A stretch of DNA of 64,000 nt from Acidobacteriota bacterium (GTDB lineage: Bacteria > Acidobacteriota > Vicinamibacteria > Vicinamibacterales > JAKQTR01), in the NCBI GenBank assembly GCA_029562975.1, contig JAKQTR010000037.1, positions 62,001 through 126,000 of the forward strand, given 5' to 3'. The number at the start of each line of letters is the position of its first letter. Position 1 is the first letter of the stretch. Under the pieces are notes generated by a model that worked only from the letters and a program-made list of their open reading frames with translations, did not search any database and was not told the origin of the DNA. Both the position numbers and the translations under genes were made by a program. Shown here piece by piece: positions 22,789 to 30,934 of this stretch.

Positions 22789-24312
22789 TCAGGCCAGCGG
22801 CCCCACCGCCCGCTCGACGCCCTCGAGGATCTCGCCCGAGCGCACGAGCGCCTGCATGGCGTTGTGGTCGTCGAAGAGCGGCCGGTCCACGTCGAGGTGC
22901 CTGACGTGCCGGCGGATGACCTCCCGCGCCGCCGCCGAGCCCTTCCCGATGGAGAAGGTCCGGAAGTCGAGCGCCTGCGCGGCGGCCATGAACTCGATGC
23001 CGAGCACGCCGTACGCGTTGTCGAGGATCTGGCCGGTCTTGAGCGCGGTGTTCATGCCCATCGACACGAAGTCCTCCTGGTCGGCCGCCGCCGGGATGGA
23101 CTGGATCGACGCGGGCGCCGACAGCATCCGCTGCTCGACGATGAGATGGTCGGCGGTGTACTGGCTGAGCATGAGCCCCGAGTAGAAGCCCGGCTCGTGG
23201 GCCAGGAAGTCGGGCAGCCCCTGCGAGAGCGCCGGGTTGGTGAGGCGGTTCAGCCGGCGCTCGGACAGGACCGACACCATCGTGACGGCCGCGCCCGCCA
23301 TGTCCATCGGCAGCGCCACCGGCGAGCCCTGGAAGTTCGCGCCCGTGAGCGTGAGGTCCTGCTCCGGAATGAAGATCGGGTTGTCGCCAACGCCGTTGAG
23401 CTCCGTCTCCACCTGCGCGCGCGCCCAGGCAATCGCGTCGCGGGCCGCGCCGATGACCTGCGGCGTCGAGCGCATCGAGTAGGCGTCCTGCACCTTCGTC
23501 TTCATCCTGCCGGTGGTGAGGTCCGAGCCCTCCAGCACCTTCATGATGTTCGCCGCCGACTGCACGGCGCCCGGAAAGCCGCGCAGCTGGTGCAGGCGCG
23601 CGTTGTAGGGCTTGAGGTTGCCGAGGAGCGCCTCGATCGTCATGGCGGCGGCTATCTCCGCCTGCCTGAGCCAGCGCTGCATGTCCCAGACGTGCAGCGC
23701 CGACATGGCGGTGAGCAGGTTCGAGCCGTTGATCGACGCCAGCCCGTCGCGCGCCTCCAGGCCGGGGACCGCGATGCCCGCGCGGCGCATCGCCTCGGCG
23801 CCGGGCAGCCGCTCGCCCCGGTAGAACGCCTCGCCTTCGCCCATCAGCAGGAGCGCGAGCTGCGCCATCGGCGCCAGATCGCCGCACGCGCCCACCGACC
23901 CCTTCTGGCAGACGACCGGCGTCACGCCCTTGTTGAGCATCTCGACGAGCGTCAGCGTGATCTCGGGCCGGCAGCCCGAGTTGCCGTGGGCGTGGACGTT
24001 GATGCGCCCCGCCATCGCCCCGCGCACGTGCTCGACGGGCGCCGGGGCGCCGATGCCCGCCGCGTGGTTGTACACGAGGTAGCGCTGGAAGGCCTGCACC
24101 TGATCGTCGGTCAGGATGCGCTCCGAGAACTCGCCGATGCCGGTGTTCGTGCCGTACATGACTTCCCGGGCCGCGAGCTTCCGCTCGAGCATCGCGCGGC
24201 ACGACACGATGCGCTCGAGGGCGGCGGGCGCGAGCTCCACGGGCTCGCCGAACCGGGCAATGCGGACCAGCACGTCGGCCGTCAGACTGCGGCCGTCAAG
24301 CACGATGGCCAT
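22789..24312 (-). CDS. MIO-type aromatic amino acid / histidine ammonia-lyase (or aminomutase) with Ala-Cys-Gly triad
   Basis: 507 residues, ATG 24312 with AAGGAG 8 nt upstream. Typical landmarks: MYGTNTGIGEF (active-site Tyr), YLVYNHAAGIG, GSVGACGDLAPMAQ, and NANF-like NGVGDNPIF. The self-cyclising triad that forms methylidene-imidazolone is normally Ala-Ser-Gly; here it is Ala142-Cys143-Gly144 (codon TGC checked on the DNA). In Pseudomonas HutH a Ser143-to-Cys mutant is reported to stay active, so the enzyme is probably functional. There is no hutU/hutI nearby. It precedes the GCS2/ATP-grasp genes on the same strand with a 75-bp gap, which makes a biosynthetic lyase or aminomutase role plausible. 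Substrate (His, Tyr, Phe) cannot be settled by eye. Confidence 0.87.
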   Translation of the reverse strand: MAIVLDGRSLTADVLVRIARFGEPVELAPAALERIVSCRAMLERKLAAREVMYGTNTGIGEFSERILTDDQVQAFQRYLVYNHAAGIGAPAPVEHVRGAMAGRINVHAHGNSGCRPEITLTLVEMLNKGVTPVVCQKGSVGACGDLAPMAQLALLLMGEGEAFYRGERLPGAEAMRRAGIAVPGLEARDGLASINGSNLLTAMSALHVWDMQRWLRQAEIAAAMTIEALLGNLKPYNARLHQLRGFPGAVQSAANIMKVLEGSDLTTGRMKTKVQDAYSMRSTPQVIGAARDAIAWARAQVETELNGVGDNPIFIPEQDLTLTGANFQGSPVALPMDMAGAAVTMVSVLSERRLNRLTNPALSQGLPDFLAHEPGFYSGLMLSQYTADHLIVEQRMLSAPASIQSIPAAADQEDFVSMGMNTALKTGQILDNAYGVLGIEFMAAAQALDFRTFSIGKGSAAAREVIRRHVRHLDVDRPLFDDHNAMQALVRSGEILEGVERAVGPLA

Positions 24313-24369
24313 GAGCAGGACTCCTTCGGTTTCCCGAGACGAGGGGGCGCACGTATTCTACAGTCCGAC

Positions 24370-24522
24370 AGGGGGAGAGGGTAAAGGAGCCAGAAGCCAG
24401 GATCCAGGAGCCGGAATCCAGAAGCCCGAATCCAGGAGCCGGAATCCGGAATCTGTCACCGCGGTCCCCGGCCCCCAGGCCTCGGTCCCCGGTCGCCAGC
24501 CTCCAGCCCCCGGGCCCCGCCG
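24370..24522. other. Low-complexity GGAGCC/GAATCC intergenic sequence
   Basis: The 210-bp gap between UDP-glucose dehydrogenase and lyase genes holds degenerate short units (CCAGGAGCCGGAATCCAGAA and similar), then CCCCGGTCGCCAGCCTCCAG-type units. The same style recurs at 30900-30935, 39921-40053, 46048-46085 and 56675-56720. No gene is seen. Confidence 0.4.
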
Positions 24523-25899
24523 TCACACGTGACGCAGCGGGGCCTTGCCCAGCGCGTAGACGTTGAAGCCGATCTCGTGCAGCCGCTTGTGATCCAGGAT
24601 GTTGCGGCCGTCGAACACGAAGGCGGGCTTCTCCATCGACGCGAAGATCCTCGCGTAGTCCAGGTCCCGGTAGATCCGCCACTCGGTCATGACCGCAATC
24701 GCGTGCGCGCCCCGCGCCGCGCGGTAGGGGTCGATCTCGCACTCGATCCGGTCCCCCTCCTCCGGCAGCTCCTCGCGCACGCTCCCGAGGGCCTTCGGGT
24801 CGGTGATGACGACAACGGCGCGCTCGGCCAGGAGCTGCCGCGCCACGCCGATGGCGGCCGACTCGCGCGTGTCGCCGGTGTCGGCCTTGAACGCGAAGCC
24901 GAACAGCGCGATGCGCTTGCCGGCGACGGTGTTGAACATGCTGGCGAGCATGTTCCGCACGAACCGCGACTGCTGCCACTCGTTGATGGCGACGACGGAC
25001 TCCCAGTAGTCGGCGACCTCCCCGAGGCCGTGGCTGCGGCAGATGTAGACGAGGTTCAGGATGTCCTTCTTGAAGCACGACCCGCCGAACCCGACGCTGG
25101 CCTTCAGGAAGCGCGGCCCCACCCGGCTGTCGGTCCCGATGGCGTACGCCACCTCGTCGACGTCGGCGCCGGTCACCTCGCACAGCGCCGAGATGCTGTT
25201 GATCGACGAGATGCGCTGCGCGAGGAAGGCGTTCGCGGTCAGCTTCGACAGCTCCGCGCTCCACAAGTTCGACTCGATGATCCGCTCGCGCGGCACCCAC
25301 GTCGCGTAGATGTCCGCGATGATCCTCCGCGCCGCGCGCCCGGCGGGAGTGTCGTGCCCCCCGATCAGGACGCGGTCGGGCCGCTCGAGGTCCGCGATGG
25401 CGCTGCCCTCGGCCAGGAACTCGGGGTTCGACACGACGTCGAAGCGGACGCCGGCGGGGTTGCCGTCGAGGATGCGCTCCATCGCCTGGGCGGTCCGGAC
25501 GGGCAGCGTGGACTTCTCGACGACGATCTTGTCGCGCGTCGCGTGGGCGAGGATCTGCCGCGCCGTCTTCTCCCAGTGCTGCAGGTCCGCCGCGTAGCCC
25601 GCCCCCTGGCCGAAGGTCTTCGTCGGCGTGTTCACGGAGACGAAGATGATGTCCGCGTCGCGGATGCCGCCGGCGATGTCGGTCGAGAAGAACAGGTTCC
25701 GGCCGCGCGCCGCGCGCACGACTTCGTCCAGGCCCGGCTCGTAGATGGGCAGCTCGGCGCTGTTCCACGCCGCGATGCGCGCCTCGTTGATGTCCACCAC
25801 GTCAACCCGGATGTGCGGGCACTTGGCGGCAACGACGGCCATGGTCGGGCCGCCGACGTAGCCGGCGCCGATGCAGAGGATGCGGGACGTGTCGATCAT
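24523..25899 (-). CDS. UDP-glucose 6-dehydrogenase, eukaryote-like class
   Basis: 458 residues from ATG 25899; the frame upstream is rejected. NAD-binding ILCIGAGYVGGPTMAV, PIYEPGLDEVV, FVSVNTPTKTFGQG, VVEKSTLPVRTA, NPEFLAEGSAI, central NAFLAQRISSINSISALCE and catalytic Cys 275 in VGFGGSCFKKDILN. Wording throughout (IRVDVVDINEARIAAWNS, GFAFKADTGDTRES) is far closer to animal and plant UGDH than to E. coli Ugd. It oxidises UDP-glucose to UDP-glucuronate for polysaccharide or sugar-nucleotide synthesis. It heads the minus-strand run that continues into the lyase, but a 210-bp repeat-filled gap separates them. Confidence 0.93.
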   Translation of the reverse strand: MIDTSRILCIGAGYVGGPTMAVVAAKCPHIRVDVVDINEARIAAWNSAELPIYEPGLDEVVRAARGRNLFFSTDIAGGIRDADIIFVSVNTPTKTFGQGAGYAADLQHWEKTARQILAHATRDKIVVEKSTLPVRTAQAMERILDGNPAGVRFDVVSNPEFLAEGSAIADLERPDRVLIGGHDTPAGRAARRIIADIYATWVPRERIIESNLWSAELSKLTANAFLAQRISSINSISALCEVTGADVDEVAYAIGTDSRVGPRFLKASVGFGGSCFKKDILNLVYICRSHGLGEVADYWESVVAINEWQQSRFVRNMLASMFNTVAGKRIALFGFAFKADTGDTRESAAIGVARQLLAERAVVVITDPKALGSVREELPEEGDRIECEIDPYRAARGAHAIAVMTEWRIYRDLDYARIFASMEKPAFVFDGRNILDHKRLHEIGFNVYALGKAPLRHV

Positions 25900-26319
25900 G
25901 ATGTCGTCCAGACAGCCGCCCGGAGGCGGCCTCGAGCCGATTCCCACCCGCCGGCTCCGCCGGCCGGATGCTTCCGCGCCGCCTGCGGGCCGGGTGCGCG
26001 GGCCCGGCCGGGACACGGGTTGTGTCGCCGCGCGGCTTCCACCGTACTATGGGGCCGTACCCGTCCGTCCTGCAAGCCGGGCGGGCGCCCGGCGCGCCGG
26101 CCCGTGGGTGTATCGGTTCCGGGGCGGACGGCCTGCAGCTTGGGGCCGTTTCGTGCAGCGCCGCGCAGCGCCGTGCATGCGGGCGCGCTCGCACGCGGGC
26201 TCGCGGACTCCGGCAGAAGCTCGGGGCGCCGGCGCGCGGCGCCGGGCGGCCTCAAGGGTCCGCGGGGAAGGCGCGGTGCGGGACAGCGGGTGCGCGGGCG
26301 GTTCGATGAAGGCCATGCC
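25900..26319. other. 420-bp divergent intergenic region
   Basis: No gene is supported; ORFs here are composition artefacts. It holds the starts of the divergent UDP-glucose dehydrogenase and GT-C-like genes. The only visible features are GC-rich short inverted segments such as GCAGCGCCGCGCAGCGCC. No clear promoter is seen. Confidence 0.3.
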
Positions 26320-28056
26320 GTGAAGCGAGAGGCCGTTGCCACCCTCGCCTTCGCCGCCCTCCTGGCGGCGCTGGCGTTCTCGTCCTCGCCGCGCGAAGTC
26401 GGCGACGCCTCCGAATACGTGCGCATGGCCGAGCGCCTGGCCGCGGGCCGCCTGCCGGGCGCCGGCGAGTCGCGGCACTTCATCGCCTACCCGGCGCTCG
26501 CGGCGCCGCTGGTCGCCGCGCTCGGCGCGCTCGGTTCGGGCCCGCTGCGGGCCTTCACCATCCTGAACGGCCTCCTGCTCGCCGCGGCGTTCCGCGTGTG
26601 CGCGGCCCGCCTGCACTGGGCCTGGTGCGCCATGGTCTTCGCCGGGCCGATCCTCTGGTGGATCGACAAGCCGCACACCGAGCCCTTCACCTTCGCCCTG
26701 CTCGCCGTCGCCTTCTCGCTTGCCGAATCGGCGCCGTGGTGGAGCCTGGCGGCGATTGGAGCGGCGGCCACGCAGAACCCGGGCAACGCCGCGCTGCTCG
26801 CGGTGATCGCCGCGGCGGCCGCGATCGGCCGGCCGCGGGCGTGGAGGGATCGGCGGCTCGGGCTCGGCCTTGCATCCGGCGCGGCCCTCGCGCTCATCCA
26901 CCCGGTCTACTACCTCGCGCGGACGGGCGCGCCGTCGCGGCTGGCGGGCGCGTCGGACATCCGGCTGGTGACGGCGCCCGAGTTCTTCGCGGCGCTCGCC
27001 GACCCCAACCTCGGCCTGCTGCCTAACGCCCCGATGTTCACGGCGGCGGTAGTCCTGGCCTCGTGCGCCCTGCTCGTCCGCGCGGTCCGCACCCGCTCGC
27101 CGCGGGCCTTGTGCTCTCCCGGCGTCTGCGCCGCCGCCGTCTCGGCGGCGTGGCTGGCCTTTGTCGCCGCCACGGCCACGAACGTGAACCACGGCGGCAC
27201 GCCGGGCCTCAGCCGGTACGCGACGTGGTTCATCCCGCTGGCCATCCCGCTGTTCCAGCAGGCCGACCGCGCGTTCCCGCGCGCGGGGCGCTCCATGGCC
27301 GCGATCGCCCTTGCCGCCGCCGCGCTCAGCGCGTGGGCGTACCGCCCGTCGCGCCCGGAGGCGGCGGCCTCGCCCACCCGGCTCGCGTCGTTCCTGTGGT
27401 CGCGCCATCCGTCGCTGTACGATCCGCTGCCCGAGGTCTTCGCCGAGCGCCTGCGCGGCCTCGACGAGAACTGGCTGCCGGTTGCGACGCCCGGATGCGA
27501 GAAGGTGCTGCTGCCGGGCCGGGGAGGGCGCGACAGCGTGTGGCCGATGCCGTGCGCGCCGGTCCCCGTCCCGGCGCGCTGCCAGGCGCCGGGCGCGCTC
27601 TGCTACGCGAACCGCACGCGCACGGGCTACGCCTTCGCGGCCGCGCGCGTCTCGGCGCCGCAGGCCTTCCGCCTCGATCGCGGCGCCGCCTGGCCCCCGT
27701 CCGCCGAGGCCGCCGCCGCCGGCATCCTGGCGTCGCTCGCGTGGTGGGAGATGCGCATCGCGCCGCCCGGCAGCGCCGGCGCCATCGTCGCCGGCGCGCG
27801 GCTTGCGGGCCGGGTCTTCGCGTGGCAGGCGGAGGACAGGCTGTTCGTGTTCGCGCTCGACACGGCGCCCGGCGCCTCGCTGAGCCTCGAGCCGGCGCGG
27901 GAGATGCGCGGCGGCTTCACCGCGCCCGATGGGGCCGTGGCCGCGCCGCCCGTCGAGCTGCGCCCGGGCAACGGCCCGCAGGACCTCGCCCTGCCCGCGC
28001 CTCAGCCGTGGGTCATCCTCGTCGCCAGCGCCCGCTCAGGGCGCGACGGCGGGTAG
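26320..28056 (+). CDS. Polytopic membrane protein, GT-C glycosyltransferase-like
   Basis: 578 residues from GTG 26320 (GAAGG upstream). About nine to ten helices from residues 1-350, then a soluble ~210-residue C-terminal domain. The first loop has SSPREVGDASEYVRMAERL, reminiscent of the acidic first-loop motif of GT-C enzymes such as ArnT/PMT or mannosyltransferases, and later WWIDKPHTEPF. A lipid-linked sugar transferase is the best guess, but no signature is decisive. The 3' end overlaps by 21 bp the 3' end of the convergent selenoprotein gene. Confidence 0.6.
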   Translation: MKREAVATLAFAALLAALAFSSSPREVGDASEYVRMAERLAAGRLPGAGESRHFIAYPALAAPLVAALGALGSGPLRAFTILNGLLLAAAFRVCAARLHWAWCAMVFAGPILWWIDKPHTEPFTFALLAVAFSLAESAPWWSLAAIGAAATQNPGNAALLAVIAAAAAIGRPRAWRDRRLGLGLASGAALALIHPVYYLARTGAPSRLAGASDIRLVTAPEFFAALADPNLGLLPNAPMFTAAVVLASCALLVRAVRTRSPRALCSPGVCAAAVSAAWLAFVAATATNVNHGGTPGLSRYATWFIPLAIPLFQQADRAFPRAGRSMAAIALAAAALSAWAYRPSRPEAAASPTRLASFLWSRHPSLYDPLPEVFAERLRGLDENWLPVATPGCEKVLLPGRGGRDSVWPMPCAPVPVPARCQAPGALCYANRTRTGYAFAAARVSAPQAFRLDRGAAWPPSAEAAAAGILASLAWWEMRIAPPGSAGAIVAGARLAGRVFAWQAEDRLFVFALDTAPGASLSLEPAREMRGGFTAPDGAVAAPPVELRPGNGPQDLALPAPQPWVILVASARSGRDGG

Positions 28057-28689
28057 CGCGCCGACGGCCGCGCGCACGAAGTCCTCTTCCGGCCGCGATC
28101 CCAGGATCTCGACGCTGCCGTTGACCACGGTCTTCGGCACGCCGCTCACGCGGTACTGGCGCACGAGATCGGGGTACTCGCCCGCCTCGACGACAATCGA
28201 GGTGACGCGCGGGCTCTCGACCGCCATCCGGTTGGCCAGGCTGACCGCCTGGGGACAGTGCGGTCAGGTGGGCGTGACGAACACCTGCAGCTCCAGGGGC
28301 GACGGCAGGCCCGCGAGCAGCGCGCGGCTGGCCTCCCCGAGCCCGGAGTCGGCCTTCGACACGGTCAGCACCGCGTCGAGCAGCGACATGAACTCGTAGC
28401 CGGACGGGATGCCGAGAAAGCGGATGCCGTAGTCCTGCGCGCCCAGCACGGCGATGGCGGGCACGCGATCGATGCCGAGCTTCGCCGCCTCGTCGCGCTC
28501 GAGCAGCAGGTTGTGCTCCTCGACGGTGATGAGATCGCTCAGCTCCGCCAGCTCCTTCAGGATCCGGCCCGTCGGCTCGCAGGTCTCGCAGTTGAGGGTT
28601 TGCGTGAAGAAAACCAGGCGCACGGGGTCGACCATGGCGCCAAGCATCTCGCGCACGCGCGCGGTGTCGGCCGTGGAGAGGATCGCCAT
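28036..28689 (-). CDS. Selenocysteine-containing protein disulfide oxidoreductase (two thioredoxin folds), UGA read through
   Basis: 217 residues from ATG 28689 to TGA 28038-28036, with an in-frame UGA at 28266-28264 read as Sec 142. A conventional reading splits it into a 141-residue N-terminal protein and a dangling 63-residue ORF in the same frame. The whole is a tandem-thioredoxin protein disulfide oxidoreductase (glutaredoxin-like PDO family, normally 215-230 residues). Half 1 has TQTLNCETCEPT (Cys34, Cys37) and RVPAIAV with the cis-Pro. Half 2 has VFVTPT-U-PHCPQAVSLA, where family members carry CPYC/CPHC, and SGVPKTVV with its cis-Pro. The UGA replaces the attacking Cys, as in other Sec-for-Cys redox proteins. 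A SECIS-like hairpin follows at 28252-28236. It would catalyse dithiol/disulfide or peroxide-linked exchange in the cytoplasm. A TGC-to-TGA base error is the main alternative. Confidence 0.85.
28236..28266 (-). promoter_or_regulatory. Bacterial SECIS element after UGA (recoding signal)
   Basis: On the mRNA, UGA (28266-28264) is followed by 11 nt, then CCAGGC (28252-28247), loop GGUCA (28246-28242) and GCCUGG (28241-28236). The stem is 6 perfect base pairs and the loop opens with GG then U at positions 21-23 counted from the U of UGA. SelB-bound hairpins such as E. coli fdhF also present GGUC in the loop at this distance. The hairpin is inside the coding sequence, as expected for bacteria. Confidence 0.75.
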
Positions 28690-28852
28690 CCCCCCATTAT
28701 GGCAGGTTCGCGGGCGGCGCGCGGCCCCGGGCCGGCCCGCGCCAGCCCGTCCGGTGGACATCCCCGCGCCCAGCCGCTACGATCGGCCCGGCGCGGCGCC
28801 CCGGCGGGCCGATCCCGGCCGGCGGCTTCGCGCAATCGACGGGAGGTGGCAG

Positions 28853-29782
28853 GTGGCACAGCCGGTGACGGGCAGGGCCGCGTGGGCGGCGGCGGCGCTC
28901 CTGCTCGCGCAGGCGGCGCCCGGGGGCGCGCAGGCGCCGGCCGGGGCGGCCAACCCGATCGGCATCTTCCTGCGCTGCACCGGCCAGGAGGATCCGCGGA
29001 AGGCCCTCGAGGCGGTGAAGTCGCTCGGGCTGGACACGATCCAGGTGAGCAGGCTCCCCGACCGCTACTACACGCCCGAGGGCGCGCGCGAGTTCTCGGC
29101 CCTGCTTCGCGAGACCGGCATGCGCGCCGACTCGGTCGTCGCCGTGTTCGCGGGCGAGAGCTACAAGGACCGCGAGACCGTCGTCCGCACGGTCGGTTTC
29201 CGGCCGCTGCACCTGATCCCCGAGCGGCTGGCCTACGCCCGCTCGTGCGTGGATTTCGCCGCGGCGATCGGCGCGCGCCTAGTGACGTTCCACATGGGCT
29301 TCCTGCCGGAGGACCCGGACGACCCGGCCTACCGCGCGATGCTGGATGCCGTCACCGAGATCGCCCGCTACGGCGCGCCCAAGGGCATCACCGTGTCGCT
29401 CGAAACCGGCCAGGAGACCGGCGCGCAGCTTGCGGCGTTCCTCGACCGGATCACCGTCGCGCGCGTCGGCGTGAACTTCGATCCCGCGAACCTGATCATC
29501 TACGGCGTCGACGCCCCGTCGGCCGCCCTCCGGCACGTCGTGTCGCGGGTCACGTCGGTCCACGTCAAGGACGCGCTCCTGCCGGCCTCTCCCGGGGCGA
29601 TGGGGCAGGAAGTCCGGCCCGGAGAGGGCCGCGCCGAGCTGGCGGCGTGTTTCGAGATCCTGCGCCGGGCCGGGTTCACCGGCGCGCTGATTGTCGAGAA
29701 CTACGTGGCGCGCGGCGCGGGCACCGACCCGATGGACGAGCTCCGCCGCGCGGTGGCGTTCATCCGCGCCGCCGGGTGGTAG
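28853..29782 (+). CDS. Exported sugar phosphate isomerase/epimerase-like TIM barrel
   Basis: 309 residues from GTG 28853 with GGGAGGTGG upstream. Signal peptide (residues 8-28, WAAAALLLAQAAPGGAQA). AP-endonuclease-2/xylose-isomerase-like barrel: GIFLRCTGQEDPRKALEAVK, GARLVTFHMGFLP (metal His), ITVSLETGQE (Glu), VGVNFDPANLIIYG (Asp), SVHVKDALLP (His) and ALIVENYV (Glu). These supply the metal ligands of the family. Periplasmic members are common in Acidobacteria and Planctomycetes, with sugar or inosose-type substrates; the actual substrate is unknown. Confidence 0.88.
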   Translation: MAQPVTGRAAWAAAALLLAQAAPGGAQAPAGAANPIGIFLRCTGQEDPRKALEAVKSLGLDTIQVSRLPDRYYTPEGAREFSALLRETGMRADSVVAVFAGESYKDRETVVRTVGFRPLHLIPERLAYARSCVDFAAAIGARLVTFHMGFLPEDPDDPAYRAMLDAVTEIARYGAPKGITVSLETGQETGAQLAAFLDRITVARVGVNFDPANLIIYGVDAPSAALRHVVSRVTSVHVKDALLPASPGAMGQEVRPGEGRAELAACFEILRRAGFTGALIVENYVARGAGTDPMDELRRAVAFIRAAGW

Positions 29783-29794
29783 CGGCCCGCCCGG

Positions 29795-30757
29795 CTACAC
29801 CGCCTCGATCGTCGACGGCGGCTTGGCGGCGATGTTGTAGGTCACGCTGACCACGCCCGGCACGTCGCGCAGGATCTCGGCGGCCAGCGACTCCAGCGTC
29901 TCGAACGGCACGCGCGTCGGCGTGGCGCGCCGCCCGTCCACGCTGTCCCAGCAGCGGACCTCGATCTGCTGGCCGAAGTCCCGCCGGCCGTCGCGCATGC
30001 CGGTGACGCGGTCCTCGTGGAGGACGGCCAGGTACTGGAACGCCCCCAGGCCGCCGAGCGCCCGCTCGACAATCGTGGTGGCGCGCCGGACCGCGGCGAG
30101 CCGCTCGGCCGTCACCTCGCCGATGATCCGGGCCGCCAGCGCGGGGCCGGGAAACGGGATGCGCGCGAACATCGACTCGGGCAGGCCGAGGGAGCGGCCG
30201 ACCGTGCGGACGGCGTCCTTGCGGAGCTGGACGAGCGGCTCCAGGATCCGGTAGCCGAAGGCCGCCTGGGGGTCGATCCCGAGCTGCTCGAAGACGTTGT
30301 GCTGCCGCTTGATGCCCGCCACGGTCTCGTCCACGTCGGTGAGGATCGTGCCCTGCAGAAGGAACCTGGCCCCGCTCTCGCGGACCAGCCGCCCGAACAC
30401 GCGCGTGTAGAAGGTCTGCGTGACCGCCTCGCGCTTCTGCTCGGGGTCCGTGAGGCCCGCCAGCGCCGCCAGGAACTCGGCGCGGGCGTCGACGACCTCG
30501 ATCTCGACGCCGAGGCGGCGGAACATCCCGACGACCTGCTCCGGCTCGCCCTCGCGCATCAGGCCGTTGTCGACGAAGACCGTCCGGAGCCGCGGCCCGA
30601 GCGCGCGGTGGCCGATCATCGTCACGACGGACGAATCGACGCCGCCCGAGAGCGCGTTGATGGCCGTGCCGCCGCCAACGGCCGCCTGGATCCGGGCGGC
30701 CTGCTCGGCGACGAACCGCTCGGGATCGAGCTCGGCGGCGGTGATCTCGGTGATCAT
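29795..30757 (-). CDS. GMP synthase ATP-pyrophosphatase subunit (GATase domain absent)
   Basis: 320 residues from ATG 30757 (MITEITAAELDPERFV). PP-loop SGGVDSSVV, FVDNGLMREGEPEQV, LLQGTILTDVDE, and the GMP synthetase C-terminal dimerisation domain from about residue 195 to the end KPPSTIEAV. Bacterial GuaA normally has an N-terminal class I amidotransferase of about 190 residues; it is missing, as in the two-subunit archaeal form. It would adenylate XMP and aminate it, needing either a separate glutaminase or free ammonia. No GATase is adjacent; the GATase at 17989-19137 belongs to another cluster. Confidence 0.88.
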   Translation of the reverse strand: MITEITAAELDPERFVAEQAARIQAAVGGGTAINALSGGVDSSVVTMIGHRALGPRLRTVFVDNGLMREGEPEQVVGMFRRLGVEIEVVDARAEFLAALAGLTDPEQKREAVTQTFYTRVFGRLVRESGARFLLQGTILTDVDETVAGIKRQHNVFEQLGIDPQAAFGYRILEPLVQLRKDAVRTVGRSLGLPESMFARIPFPGPALAARIIGEVTAERLAAVRRATTIVERALGGLGAFQYLAVLHEDRVTGMRDGRRDFGQQIEVRCWDSVDGRRATPTRVPFETLESLAAEILRDVPGVVSVTYNIAAKPPSTIEAV

Positions 30758-30934
30758 CGTGTGTCCCTGCTGCCTGGCGGTTGTCCGCACGCCTGGGCTG
30801 AAGCCCCGGCCTCCATTCCGTCAACCGCCGTGTCCGTCGTGTCTGCCGTGTCCGCCGTGTCTCCTGCGCCTGTCCCGCGTGTCCTGTCCGCCCTTGTCCG
30901 GATTCTGGATTCTGAATTCCGGATTCCGGCTTCT
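30758..30934. other. Intergenic region with GTGTCC-type short repeats
   Basis: Holds irregular repeats CGTGTCCGTCGTGTCTGCC and, near 30900-30935, GGATTCTGGATTCTGAATTC-type units that run up to the stop of the zinc-ribbon gene. No gene is seen. Confidence 0.4.

Noticed and set aside
28227-28266. Frameshift or nonsense pseudogene as explanation for the split disulfide oxidoreductase
   Set aside because: Both parts are in the same frame, the only lesion is UGA at the catalytic Cys position, and a SECIS-like hairpin follows; recoding explains all of it better.
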